This document shows positions 1-7,892 of a stretch of DNA of 20,597 bases, in pieces (the first letter of the stretch is position 1; the number at the start of each line of letters is the position of its first letter). Where the stretch lies: assembly GCA_964420325.1 (NCBI GenBank), contig CAYQSU010000063.1, positions 1 to 20,597 on the forward strand, in the 5' to 3' direction. A program made the translations under genes and the position numbers. The notes below the pieces were generated by a model. That model was given only the letters and a program-made list of their open reading frames with translations, was not told the origin of the DNA and ran no database searches. The DNA comes from CAYQSU01 sp964420325 (GTDB lineage Bacteria; Pseudomonadota; Alphaproteobacteria; Rhodospirillales; Defluviicoccaceae).

Positions 1-7
1 CCCCGTC

Positions 8-30
8 ATGCGCGGACTTGGTCCGCGCAT
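8..30. repeat. REP-like perfect palindrome
   Basis: Bases 8-17 (ATGCGCGGAC) and 21-30 (GTCCGCGCAT) are exact reverse complements separated by the three-base loop TTG, giving a 10-bp perfect hairpin. The flanks read GTC before it and CCACGA after it. From general knowledge, intergenic palindromes of the form GTCATGC..GC..CTTG..GCATCCACG are abundant dispersed repeats in many alphaproteobacterial genomes. No second copy was found in this window, so assignment to a dispersed family is an inference. It could equally act as a bidirectional terminator for a gene lying left of the window. Confidence 0.6.
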
Positions 31-110
31 CCACGACGCGGCCCCCTGCAGCCCGACCCGCCGCCACCCGTGCCCCCCGCCCCACCCGGGGGCGCCGCGG
101 CACCCGGCGG

Positions 111-139
111 TTGAACCGGGCCGGGCGCCGACGTACACT
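111..139 (+). promoter_or_regulatory. putative sigma70-type promoter of the WecA-like gene
   Basis: TTGAAC at 111-116 (four of six matches to TTGACA) is followed after exactly 17 bases by TACACT at 134-139 (four of six matches to TATAAT). The stretch is the best-spaced pair I found in the otherwise GC-saturated 1-285 leader. A start near 146 would leave a leader of about 140 nt before the ATG at 286. The -35 box lies inside a short inverted repeat (CGGTT at 108-112 and AACCG at 114-118), which might be an operator. Apart from this and the hairpin at 8-30, I see nothing in 1-285. The match may be chance. Confidence 0.35.
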
Positions 140-285
140 CGCGCGCGACCGGCCGGGTGACGGGGCGAGGGGGGCTTTCCTCACCGGTTCACCGGGGCCG
201 GCGCCGGATCGGCACACGGGATGGCACGGCTGATGATCGAGGACAGGGCGCATCCGGCCGCGCGTCCGGGAGCGGGCGGCCGGTG

Positions 286-1911
286 ATGCATTTCTTCGTC
301 TTCGTCCTCGCCCTGTTCGCGACCCTCGTCGCGATCCCGCCCCTGATGGGCCTCGCCGGGCGGCTCCGTCTCGTCGACGAGCCCGGCGCCCGCAAGCTGC
401 ACACCACGGCCATCCCCCGCTGCGGCGGCATCGCCATCGCCTTGGCGACGCTGGTGCCGGTGGTGATGTGGGCGCCGCTCGACCGTCTGCTCTGGGGCTA
501 CGTCCTGGGCGCCCTGATCGTGCTCGCCTTCGGCGTCGTCGACGACTTAAGGCCGCTCGACTACCGCTGGAAGCTCCTCGGCCAGTTCGCCGCGATCGCC
601 GTCGCCATGGCCGCCGGCATCCGCATCGAACAGGTGCCGTTCTTCGGCCTCGATCCGGCGCCGGCCTGGGTCAGCTATCCGCTGACGCTCCTGTTCCTGC
701 TCGGCATCACCAACGCCGTCAACCTGTTCGACGGCCTCGACGGCCTCGCCGGCGGCTGCGTCATGCTCTCGCTCGCCGCCATCGCCGTGCTCGCCCACCA
801 GGGCGACGGCCGGGGCGTGGTGCTGATCGCGGTGGCGGCGGCCGGCGGCATCTTCGGCTTCCTCCGCTACAACACCCATCCCGCCTCGGTGTTCATGGGC
901 GACGGCGGCAGCCAGTTCCTCGGCTTCACCGCCGCCGTGCTCGCCGTCCTGCTGGTCCAGGTCTGCCATCCCGCGCTCAACCCGGGGATCATCCTGTTCC
1001 TCCTGGGCCTGCCCATCCTCGACACGCTGATGGTGATGACCGAGCGCATGCTCGCCGGCCGCTCGCCGTTCGCCGCCGACCGCAACCACCTCCACCACAA
1101 GCTCTTGGCGCTGCAGTTCAAGCACTACGAGGCGGTGTCGCTGATCTACGGCGTCCAGGGGGTGATGGTGGGCTCGGCGTTCCTGCTGCTCTATCAGTCC
1201 GACGGGCCGGTGCTGGGCGCGTTCGTCCTGGTCTCGGCGCTGGTGCTGGCGCCGATCCTGTGGGCGCGGGCCAAGGGCTGGCAGGTGCGGCCGGCGGACG
1301 ATGCCGGCCTTCCGGTCGAGCGGCGCAACCTCTGGCTGCGGCGCCGCAGCTGGCTGCCGGCGGCGAGCATGGCCCTCGTCCGCTGGGGCGTCGTCGCCTT
1401 CCTCCTCGGCGCGACGCTGGTGCCGGTGGTGCTGTCGCCCGACCTCTCGGTGCTGACGCTGAGCGTCTCCGGGCTCGCCGTTGCGGTGGTCCTCGTCCTC
1501 CGCTCGCGCGGCACCACCATGCTCCGCGTCACCGTCTACGTCGCCTCGGCGATCGCCGCCTACCAGGTCGCCGCCTGGCAGTCGGCGCTGCCCGCGCTCG
1601 CCTGGCCGATCGGCGCCTACCTCGCGGCGCTGGCGCTGGCGCTCGCGCTGGCCATCCGCGTCACCCGCCGCGAGCTGTTCCGGGTCACGCCCCAGGATCT
1701 GCTGGTGCTGTTCCTGGTGCTCGCCGTGCCCAACCTCTCCGGCGAGCTGTTCGCCGGCTTCCACCTCGGCAAGGTGGCGCTGATCCTGGTGGTGCTGTTC
1801 TACGCCGCCGAGTTCGTCCTGAGCCGCGACGAGCGCGGGCGGACGCTCGTCAGGCTGGCATCTCTCGCCAGTCTGTGCATTATCGGCATGCGCGGCCTTC
1901 TCGCGCAGTGA
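286..1911 (+). CDS. WecA/MraY-type polyprenyl-phosphate sugar-1-phosphate transferase with extended C-terminus
   Basis: This membrane enzyme of the MraY/WecA family is expected to transfer a sugar-1-phosphate, likely a HexNAc-1-P, from a UDP-sugar to undecaprenyl phosphate at the cytoplasmic face. That step starts a polysaccharide repeat unit. Family motifs are intact: VVDD with the Asp pair at residues 86-87, NLFDGLDGL from residue 146, FMGDGGS with Asp 206, and the HxHH loop NHLHH at 267-271. The start at 286 places the first hydrophobic helix at the N-terminus; an in-frame GTG at 157 would add a charged, low-complexity leader and is unlikely. Usual family members have about 320-370 residues, but this protein has 541. 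Residues from about 310 add six or seven further hydrophobic segments. A rare TTA leucine codon follows the Asp pair. The downstream lipoprotein gene begins 14 nt after the stop, so the two are probably cotranscribed. Exact sugar specificity cannot be read from the sequence. Confidence 0.9.
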   Translation: MHFFVFVLALFATLVAIPPLMGLAGRLRLVDEPGARKLHTTAIPRCGGIAIALATLVPVVMWAPLDRLLWGYVLGALIVLAFGVVDDLRPLDYRWKLLGQFAAIAVAMAAGIRIEQVPFFGLDPAPAWVSYPLTLLFLLGITNAVNLFDGLDGLAGGCVMLSLAAIAVLAHQGDGRGVVLIAVAAAGGIFGFLRYNTHPASVFMGDGGSQFLGFTAAVLAVLLVQVCHPALNPGIILFLLGLPILDTLMVMTERMLAGRSPFAADRNHLHHKLLALQFKHYEAVSLIYGVQGVMVGSAFLLLYQSDGPVLGAFVLVSALVLAPILWARAKGWQVRPADDAGLPVERRNLWLRRRSWLPAASMALVRWGVVAFLLGATLVPVVLSPDLSVLTLSVSGLAVAVVLVLRSRGTTMLRVTVYVASAIAAYQVAAWQSALPALAWPIGAYLAALALALALAIRVTRRELFRVTPQDLLVLFLVLAVPNLSGELFAGFHLGKVALILVVLFYAAEFVLSRDERGRTLVRLASLASLCIIGMRGLLAQ

Positions 1912-1925
1912 GCGACGGTGGGGCG

Positions 1926-4379
1926 ATGATCAGGATTCGGAACGGCGGTGGCGGGCGTTGCGGCGGCGTGGGGCGGGCGTCCTGGCGTGGCGAGAGCCTC
2001 GCCGTCGCCCTTCTCCTCGTCCTCGGTCTGGCCCAGGCCTGCGGCGGCTCCGAGGAGCGCGAGACCAAGTACCTCGACCGCGGCAAGGCGCTGTTCGAGG
2101 AGGGCAACCTGGTCAAGGCCCGGCTCGAGTTCAGGAACGCGCTGCAGATCAACCCGAAGAGCGTCGAGGCCCGCTACTACCTCGGGCTGATGGACGAGCG
2201 GGAAGGCGACTGGCGGAGCGCCTTCGCCGCCTTCAAGGCGGTGGCCGAGGCCCAGCCCGACCACCTGGAGGCCCAGGTCAAGCTCGGCCACATGTACCTG
2301 CTCGCCCGCGACGACGACAACGCCGAGGCGCAGGCGGAGATCGTCCGCAAGCTCGCACCCACCGATCCCGAGGTGCTGTCCCTGCTCGGCGCCCTCGACT
2401 TCCGCCGCGCCCGCTACGACGCCGCCCGCGCCAACGCCGAGGCGGCGCTCGCCGCCGATCCCGCCAACATCGGCGCGGCGATGCTGTTGGCGCGGGTGCA
2501 CCTGCAGGAGGGCGACGCGGACGAGGCGTTCGCCGTGATCGACCGCTCGCTCGCCCTTCATCCCGACAGCGTGCCGTTGCGGCTGTTCAAGATCAACGCG
2601 CTGATGGCCGGCGACCGCGTCGACGACGCCGCCCTGGTCTACGAGGAGCTGTTCGGCCTCGAGCCGTCCAACTACGCCTACCGCGCCTCGCTGGCCCAGC
2701 TCTATGCCCAGCGCGGCCGCGGCGCGGACGCCGAGAGGGTGATGCGCGAGGCGATCGATGCCGGGCTCGGCGGCTACCAGGCGAAGGTCAACCTGGTCCA
2801 GCTGCTGGCGGCGACCCGCGGCACGGAGGCGGCCGAGGCCGAACTCGAGCACCTGATCGCCGCCGAGCCGGGGGAGCACGGCTTCAAGCTGGGGCTCGCC
2901 GAGCTCTACGCCAACACCCAGCGGCTCGACGATGCCGCGGCGACGCTAAAGGAGATCGTCGCCGCCGACGCCAAGGGGCCGAACGGGGTGGCGGCGCGGT
3001 CCGGCCTGGCGCGCCTCCATCTCGGCCGGGGCGAGCGGGAGGCGGCGGCGGCGCTGATCGCCGAGGCGCTCGCGGTCGATCCCGCCCACGCCGATTCGCT
3101 GCGCATGCGGGCGGCCCTCGCGCTCGAGCGGGGCGATGCCGACGCGGCGATCGCCGACCTCCGGACCATCGTCCGCGACCACCCGAACGACCGCGCGGCG
3201 CTCAAGCTCCTGGCCCAGGCGGAGCTCGTCAAGGGCGACGTCGAGCTGGCCATGGGCACGCTCCGCCAGGTGATCGAGCAGGATCCGCAGGACATCGAGA
3301 CGCGCCAGCGCCTGGCCGCCCTGCTCGCCCAGCGCGGCAACCGCACCGCCGCGCTGCGCCTCCTCGACGAGGCGCTGAAGGCCGATCCCCGGTCGGTGCC
3401 GACGCTGCAGGCGAAGGCCGGGCTGCTGATCGCCGAGCAGCAGTGGGACGAGGCCGAGGCGGCGATCGCCGCCATCCTCGCCATCCCCGACCGCGAGGCG
3501 CTGGGGCAGACGCTCGCCGGCGGGCTCGCCCTGGCCCGCGGCCGCCATGCCGACGCCATCCAGGCCTTCGAGAAGGCGCACGCGCTGGCGCCGAAGGCGC
3601 CGGAGCCGCTCACCGGCATCACCCAGACCTACCTCGCCCAGAACCAGCCGGAGGCGGCGATCGTCTATCTCGAGGGGGTGATCGCCAAGGAGCCGGACAA
3701 CGCCGTCGCCCACAACCTGCTCGGCGAGGTGCGGCTCCGCGAGGGCGACGCCGGCGGCGCCGAGCGCGCGTTCGTCGAGGCGATCCGCCTCAACCCGGCG
3801 TGGCCCGTGCCGCACCGCAACCTCGGCCGCGTCCACGTCCTCGCCGGCGCCCCGGACAAGGCGGCCGAGGCCTATCGCGCCGGGCTCGAACAGGCGCCGG
3901 AGAGCCTCGACCTCCTGCTCGCCCTGGCCGAGGCCGAGGAGCGCCGGGGCGCCTACGACGAGGCCATCGCCGTCTACGAGACGGTGCTGGCGCGGAACCC
4001 CGGCGTCGTCGTCGCCGCCAACAACTACGCCGCGCTGGTCGCCGACTTCCGCCATCAGGACCGGCCGAGCCTGGAGCGGGCGCTCGGGCTCGCGAAGCCG
4101 TTCGAGACCTCGGGCAATCCCCTGTTCCTCGACACCCTCGGCTGGGTCTACTACCGACTCGGCGACTTCCGCCAGGCGCGGGTGCACCTCGATCAGGCGG
4201 TCAAGCTGCTCCCCGACAACGCCCAGTTGCAGTACCACCTCGGCATGACGCTCCACCGGCTGGGCGAGGCGGCGCCGGCGCGGGCGGCTTTGGAGAAGGC
4301 GGTCGAGGACGCCGCCGCCTACCCCGGCCGCGACGAGGCCGAGGCCACCCTCGCCACCCTCCGCCGCCAACCCGGCTGA
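1926..4379 (+). CDS. prsT: TPR-repeat lipoprotein, PrsT-like (exosortase/PEP-CTERM EPS locus type)
   Basis: The predicted product has 817 residues. A short basic N-terminus and a hydrophobic stretch (AVALLLVLGLAQ) end at Cys 39 followed by Gly-Gly-Ser. This looks like a lipoprotein signal, although the -3 to -1 residues Ala-Gln-Ala are a loose lipobox. The rest is a near-continuous array of about twenty TPR units, recognisable from repeated ALxxDP and LAxxxLxxG patterns. The C-terminal part carries FLDTLGWVYYRLGDF and YHLGMTLHRLG. This architecture and the opening phrase (DRGKALFEEGNLVKARLEF) resemble the PrsT family (TIGR02917), which is known from PEP-CTERM/exosortase exopolysaccharide loci. 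PrsT is usually somewhat longer, about 900 residues. The start at 1926 is chosen because the hydrophobic signal follows directly; the frame is open far upstream only because of GC bias. It may be an assembly scaffold for polymer export in the periplasm. A generic TPR lipoprotein is the alternative. Confidence 0.8.
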   Translation: MIRIRNGGGGRCGGVGRASWRGESLAVALLLVLGLAQACGGSEERETKYLDRGKALFEEGNLVKARLEFRNALQINPKSVEARYYLGLMDEREGDWRSAFAAFKAVAEAQPDHLEAQVKLGHMYLLARDDDNAEAQAEIVRKLAPTDPEVLSLLGALDFRRARYDAARANAEAALAADPANIGAAMLLARVHLQEGDADEAFAVIDRSLALHPDSVPLRLFKINALMAGDRVDDAALVYEELFGLEPSNYAYRASLAQLYAQRGRGADAERVMREAIDAGLGGYQAKVNLVQLLAATRGTEAAEAELEHLIAAEPGEHGFKLGLAELYANTQRLDDAAATLKEIVAADAKGPNGVAARSGLARLHLGRGEREAAAALIAEALAVDPAHADSLRMRAALALERGDADAAIADLRTIVRDHPNDRAALKLLAQAELVKGDVELAMGTLRQVIEQDPQDIETRQRLAALLAQRGNRTAALRLLDEALKADPRSVPTLQAKAGLLIAEQQWDEAEAAIAAILAIPDREALGQTLAGGLALARGRHADAIQAFEKAHALAPKAPEPLTGITQTYLAQNQPEAAIVYLEGVIAKEPDNAVAHNLLGEVRLREGDAGGAERAFVEAIRLNPAWPVPHRNLGRVHVLAGAPDKAAEAYRAGLEQAPESLDLLLALAEAEERRGAYDEAIAVYETVLARNPGVVVAANNYAALVADFRHQDRPSLERALGLAKPFETSGNPLFLDTLGWVYYRLGDFRQARVHLDQAVKLLPDNAQLQYHLGMTLHRLGEAAPARAALEKAVEDAAAYPGRDEAEATLATLRRQPG

Positions 4380-4400
4380 CGGTCAGTGGCACAGGCGAGT

Positions 4401-5501
4401 TCAGCCGTCGATGCGGGCCTTCAGGCTCGCCGCCACCCGCCCGGCCGTCTGTCCGTCCCACAGCGGGGGGCGGCGGCCCGGGGGCCAGTCGCCCCGAAGG
4501 ATGCGGTCGACCGCGGGGCCAACCTCATCGAGCCTGACGAGGCAATTCGTTCCCTCCTCGATGGTGATCGGGCGCTCGGTCGTGTCCCTGAGCGTGAGGC
4601 AGGGGATGCCGAGATAGGTCGTCTCCTCCTGGACGCCGCCGGAATCGGTCAGCACCAGCCGGGCGTCGCGGACGAGGCTCATGAACGGGATGTAGCTCAG
4701 AGGCTCGGTGGCGCGGATCGCGGGGTTTGAGGCGAGCCGGTCCATGAGCTTGAAGGCCACCAGGCGGCCGCGCGTGCGGGGATGCAGGGGGAAGATCAGG
4801 GGTACCTTGTCGGCAATTGCCCGAAGCACCTCGACGATCGCGGTAAGCTCGCGGGCCGTGTCGACATTGCTCGGCCGGTGCAGGGTGACGACGCCGTAGC
4901 GGCCGGGGTCGAGGCCGAAGCGGGCGGACGCCCCCGTCGCTTCGATTCGCTCCCGGAGCATCTCGTAGGAATCGATCATGATGTTGCCGACCCGTTCGAT
5001 GCGGTTCCGAAGGACGCCCTCGGCGAGAAGGTTCCGGTCCGCGTCCGCGGACGGCGTCCACAACAGGTCGGCCACCGCGTCGGTGACGAGGCGGTTGATC
5101 TCCTCCGGCATCGTCCGATCGCCGCTGCGGAGGCCCGCTTCCAGATGTGCGACCGGGACATGAAGCTTCGATGCAGTGAGCGCGCAGGCCATGGTCGAGT
5201 TGACGTCGCCGACCACGATCGCCCAGTCTGGCCGGCGCGCCAGGCACAGCCGCTCATAGGCCAGCATGACGGCAGCGGTCTGCTCGGCGTGGGTGCCGCT
5301 GCCGACATTGAGGTGCTCGTCGGGCGGCGGCAGCCCGAGATCGCGAAAGAAGGCGTCGGACATCTCGGCGTCGTAGTGCTGGCCGGTGTGGATGATCGGG
5401 TTGCGGCACCAGGGCTCGGCGGCAAGCGCATGATAGAGCGGCGCGATCTTCATGAAGTTCGGCCGCGCCCCGGCGATCAGATGAACAACGGCTGCCTTCA
5501 T
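4401..5501 (-). CDS. wecB: UDP-N-acetylglucosamine 2-epimerase (non-hydrolysing)
   Basis: This cytoplasmic enzyme interconverts UDP-GlcNAc and UDP-ManNAc. The 366-residue product is close to the usual length of about 375. Diagnostic stretches are GARPNFMK at 11-18, HTGQHYD at 38-44, GDVNSTMA at 98-105, HLEAGLRSGDRTMPEEINR from 119, LHRPSNVD at 207-214 and DSGGVQEE at 286-293. The last belongs to the UDP-binding site of the GT-B-like fold. The start MKAAVV (5501) begins directly at the first beta strand; an adjacent ATG at 5504 would add one Met, and no strong Shine-Dalgarno decides between them. The gene converges on the TPR gene with only 21 bp between stops and no visible terminator. It diverges from the oxidoreductase gene. 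Together with the WecG/TagA-type transferase at 9785 it points to ManNAc in the polymer. No UDP-ManNAc dehydrogenase (wecC) lies in the window. Confidence 0.95.
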   Translation of the reverse strand: MKAAVVHLIAGARPNFMKIAPLYHALAAEPWCRNPIIHTGQHYDAEMSDAFFRDLGLPPPDEHLNVGSGTHAEQTAAVMLAYERLCLARRPDWAIVVGDVNSTMACALTASKLHVPVAHLEAGLRSGDRTMPEEINRLVTDAVADLLWTPSADADRNLLAEGVLRNRIERVGNIMIDSYEMLRERIEATGASARFGLDPGRYGVVTLHRPSNVDTARELTAIVEVLRAIADKVPLIFPLHPRTRGRLVAFKLMDRLASNPAIRATEPLSYIPFMSLVRDARLVLTDSGGVQEETTYLGIPCLTLRDTTERPITIEEGTNCLVRLDEVGPAVDRILRGDWPPGRRPPLWDGQTAGRVAASLKARIDG

Positions 5502-5623
5502 CATTGCTTGATCCGTTTGCGGCACCCTCGCCCTGTCGCGTTTCGGGTGCAAGCACTTTTCGGCGGCAGCGGGCCCGTCGCCGGTGCCGAGCGTTGTGGC
5601 GGTGTTGCCGTGAACGTCGGCTC

Positions 5624-5649
5624 GGGGTCGGGGTGGGGGGCCCGACCTC
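5624..5649 (+). other. hairpin in the leader of the oxidoreductase operon
   Basis: Bases 5624-5632 (GGGGTCGGG) pair with 5641-5649 (CCCGACCTC) over nine positions including one G-T wobble, around the eight-base loop GTGGGGGG. The hairpin ends 12 bases before the Shine-Dalgarno AGAGG at 5662-5666. It lies in the 170-bp divergent gap between wecB and the oxidoreductase gene, where I could not identify a convincing promoter on either strand. It could be an attenuator-like or translational control structure. Strong hairpins also arise by chance in such GC-rich DNA. Confidence 0.3.
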
Positions 5650-5671
5650 TCGTGGATCGCCAGAGGATGCG

Positions 5672-7858
5672 ATGAAGCAGCTGGTGCAACGGCTCAAGGA
5701 CGGCTGGATGGGGGTGATCGAGGTCCCGCCGCCCGTTGTCGGTCGCGGCATGGTGCTGGTGCGGAGTCACGCCTCCGTCATCAGCGCCGGCACCGAGGGG
5801 GGAACCGTCCGTGCCGCCCGCAAGAGCCTTCTCGGCAAGGCGAGGGAACGGCCCCAACAGCTCGCCCAGGTTTACGACACTCTGAAACAGCAGGGCATCG
5901 TCCAGACCTACCGGGCGGTTGCGAAGAAGCTCGACGCGTACTCCCCCCTCGGCTACAGCCTTGCCGGCGAGGTCGTCGAGGTCGCTCCGGACGTCCGCGG
6001 CTTCAGCGTCGGAGACCGGGTCGCCTGTGCCGGCGCCGGCTACGCCAACCATGCCGAGCTGGTCGCGGTGCCGCTGAACCTGTGCGTCAAGCTCCCCGCC
6101 GACGCGGATCTTGCGAAGGCCGCCTACAACACGCTCGGCGCGATCGCCCTCCAGGGCGTTCGCCAGGCCGGCGTCGGTCTGGGCGAGACGTGCGTCGTCA
6201 TCGGCCTCGGCCTGCTGGGCCAGCTCACCGCCCTTCTCCTGCGCGCCAACGGCGTGACGGTGATCGGCCTCGACATCGATCCTCGGGCCGTGGAGATGGC
6301 GGGCCGTTGGTCCGCGGACCATGCGTTTACCATCGACGCGCCCGGGCTGCCGCAGACGGTGGACGAGCTGACACGCGGCATCGGTGCCGATGCGGTGGTC
6401 ATCGCCGCGGCCAGCGACAACCTCGAGCCCGTCAATCTCGCCGGGCGGCTCCTGCGCAAGCGCGGAACGGTGGTCATCGTCGGCGCGGTGCCGACCGGCT
6501 TCGAACGCGAGCCCCACTTCTATCGCAAGGAGCTCTCGTTGAGGATGTCGTGCTCCTACGGCCCCGGCCGCTACGATCCCGCCTACGAGGAGAAGGGCAT
6601 CGACTATCCGGTCGGCTACGTGCGCTGGACCGAACAGCGGAACATGGCGGCGTTCCAGGACCTGGTGCACGCGGGACGGATCGACGTCTCGTGGCTCACC
6701 ACCCATCGCTTCCCCCTCGACCAGGCCCCCGCCGCCTACGATCTGATCCTCGAGAAGGCCGAGAACGTTCTCGGCATCCTCATCGATTACGAAGCGTCGG
6801 CTGCGCCTGCCCCGAAGCGCATCGACATCCCCGCCAAGGCGGACGTCGAGCCCTCGTCGCGGCCGGTGCGGATCTCGTTCGTCGGCGCCGGCAGCTACGC
6901 GATGAGCCACATCCTGCCGAACCTCCCCGAACGGCACGACGTTCAGCTCGCGGGCGTGCTCACCGCATCGGCGACAAGCTCCCGCTCGGTCGCCGAGCGG
7001 TACCGCTTTCGCTTCGCCACCTCCGACGACAACGAGATCTTCGCGGGCGACGAGACCACCACCGTCTTCGTCGTCACCCGGCACGACACCCATGCCGCTT
7101 ACGTCCTCCGCGCTCTCGAGAGCGGCAAGCAGGTCTTTGTCGAGAAGCCGCTCTGCCTCACCGAAGCGGAGCTCGAGAGCATCAACGCGGCCTACGTCGA
7201 TGCGCTGGCCCGCGACGGCCGGGCGCTGCTGATGGTCGGCTTCAACCGGCGCTTCTCCTCGCTCGCCATCAAGCTCAAGCAGGAGACAGGTGCGGGCACC
7301 GGTCCATTGGCCCTGCTCTATCGCGTCAATGCCGGCAGGATCCCAGCGGACAGCTGGATCCAGGACGTGGAGCGGGGAGGCGGACGGATCCTCGGAGAGC
7401 TCTGCCACTTCATCGACTTCGTGGTCTTTCTCACCGGCTCGTTGCCGGTTGAGGTCTACGCCGCGGCGATGAGCGATCCTGAAGGCCTCAACGACACCCT
7501 CGCCGTTACCGTCTCGCTCGCCGACGGCTCGGTGGGCACGATCGCCTACCTTGCCAACGGCTCGAAGGCGCTCGGCAAGGAGCATGTCGAGGTCTACCGC
7601 GCCGGGGTCACCGGGGTGCTTCGGGACTTCAAAGAGGTGGAGATCTTTGCAGATGGCAGGCCGAAGCGCTCCCGGCTGCTTGGCCAGGACAAGGGACAGA
7701 AGACGATGGTGCACGCCTTCGTCGACGCGGCATCGGGCGCGAGCCCGGCGCCGATCGGCGTCCGGGAGCTTTACGCCACAACCAAGGCCACCTTTGCCGT
7801 GCTGGAATCCCTGCGCACGCGGGCGCCTGTCCGCATCACCCTGCCGGAAGGCCTGTGA
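5672..7858 (+). CDS. bi-domain oxidoreductase (MDR dehydrogenase fused to Gfo/Idh/MocA)
   Basis: The product has 728 residues and two nucleotide-binding modules. The N-terminal part resembles medium-chain, alcohol-dehydrogenase-like enzymes: GDRVACAGAGYANHAE, then a Rossmann glycine motif VVIGLGLLGQ beginning about residue 175 and an acidic strand end (GLDIDP). From residue 399 a second Rossmann fold (VRISFVGAGSYAMSHI) starts a Gfo/Idh/MocA domain. Its signature EKP lies at 491-493 (VFVEKPLCL). Proteins of this fused type occur in bacterial capsule and O-antigen loci, and are presumed to oxidise or reduce a nucleotide sugar; the substrate is not established. The Cys/His zinc ligands of classical ADHs are not evident. 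The start at 5672 has AGAGG at 5662-5666, five bases upstream. It is first in a plus-strand operon, with the heparinase-like gene starting 34 bases after its stop. Confidence 0.88.
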   Translation: MKQLVQRLKDGWMGVIEVPPPVVGRGMVLVRSHASVISAGTEGGTVRAARKSLLGKARERPQQLAQVYDTLKQQGIVQTYRAVAKKLDAYSPLGYSLAGEVVEVAPDVRGFSVGDRVACAGAGYANHAELVAVPLNLCVKLPADADLAKAAYNTLGAIALQGVRQAGVGLGETCVVIGLGLLGQLTALLLRANGVTVIGLDIDPRAVEMAGRWSADHAFTIDAPGLPQTVDELTRGIGADAVVIAAASDNLEPVNLAGRLLRKRGTVVIVGAVPTGFEREPHFYRKELSLRMSCSYGPGRYDPAYEEKGIDYPVGYVRWTEQRNMAAFQDLVHAGRIDVSWLTTHRFPLDQAPAAYDLILEKAENVLGILIDYEASAAPAPKRIDIPAKADVEPSSRPVRISFVGAGSYAMSHILPNLPERHDVQLAGVLTASATSSRSVAERYRFRFATSDDNEIFAGDETTTVFVVTRHDTHAAYVLRALESGKQVFVEKPLCLTEAELESINAAYVDALARDGRALLMVGFNRRFSSLAIKLKQETGAGTGPLALLYRVNAGRIPADSWIQDVERGGGRILGELCHFIDFVVFLTGSLPVEVYAAAMSDPEGLNDTLAVTVSLADGSVGTIAYLANGSKALGKEHVEVYRAGVTGVLRDFKEVEIFADGRPKRSRLLGQDKGQKTMVHAFVDAASGASPAPIGVRELYATTKATFAVLESLRTRAPVRITLPEGL

Positions 7859-7892
7859 CCGGCGGCGATGACGTCGGCGGGAGGCGCGGTCG

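Noticed and set aside
468..1925. Long open frame upstream of the TPR gene in its own frame
   Set aside because: It overlaps the WecA-like gene, encodes Arg/Pro/Ala-rich low-complexity sequence and is open only because of GC bias. The lipoprotein signal begins at 1926.
4380..4400. Possible terminator between the TPR and wecB stops
   Set aside because: The 21 bases contain no stem or T-run.
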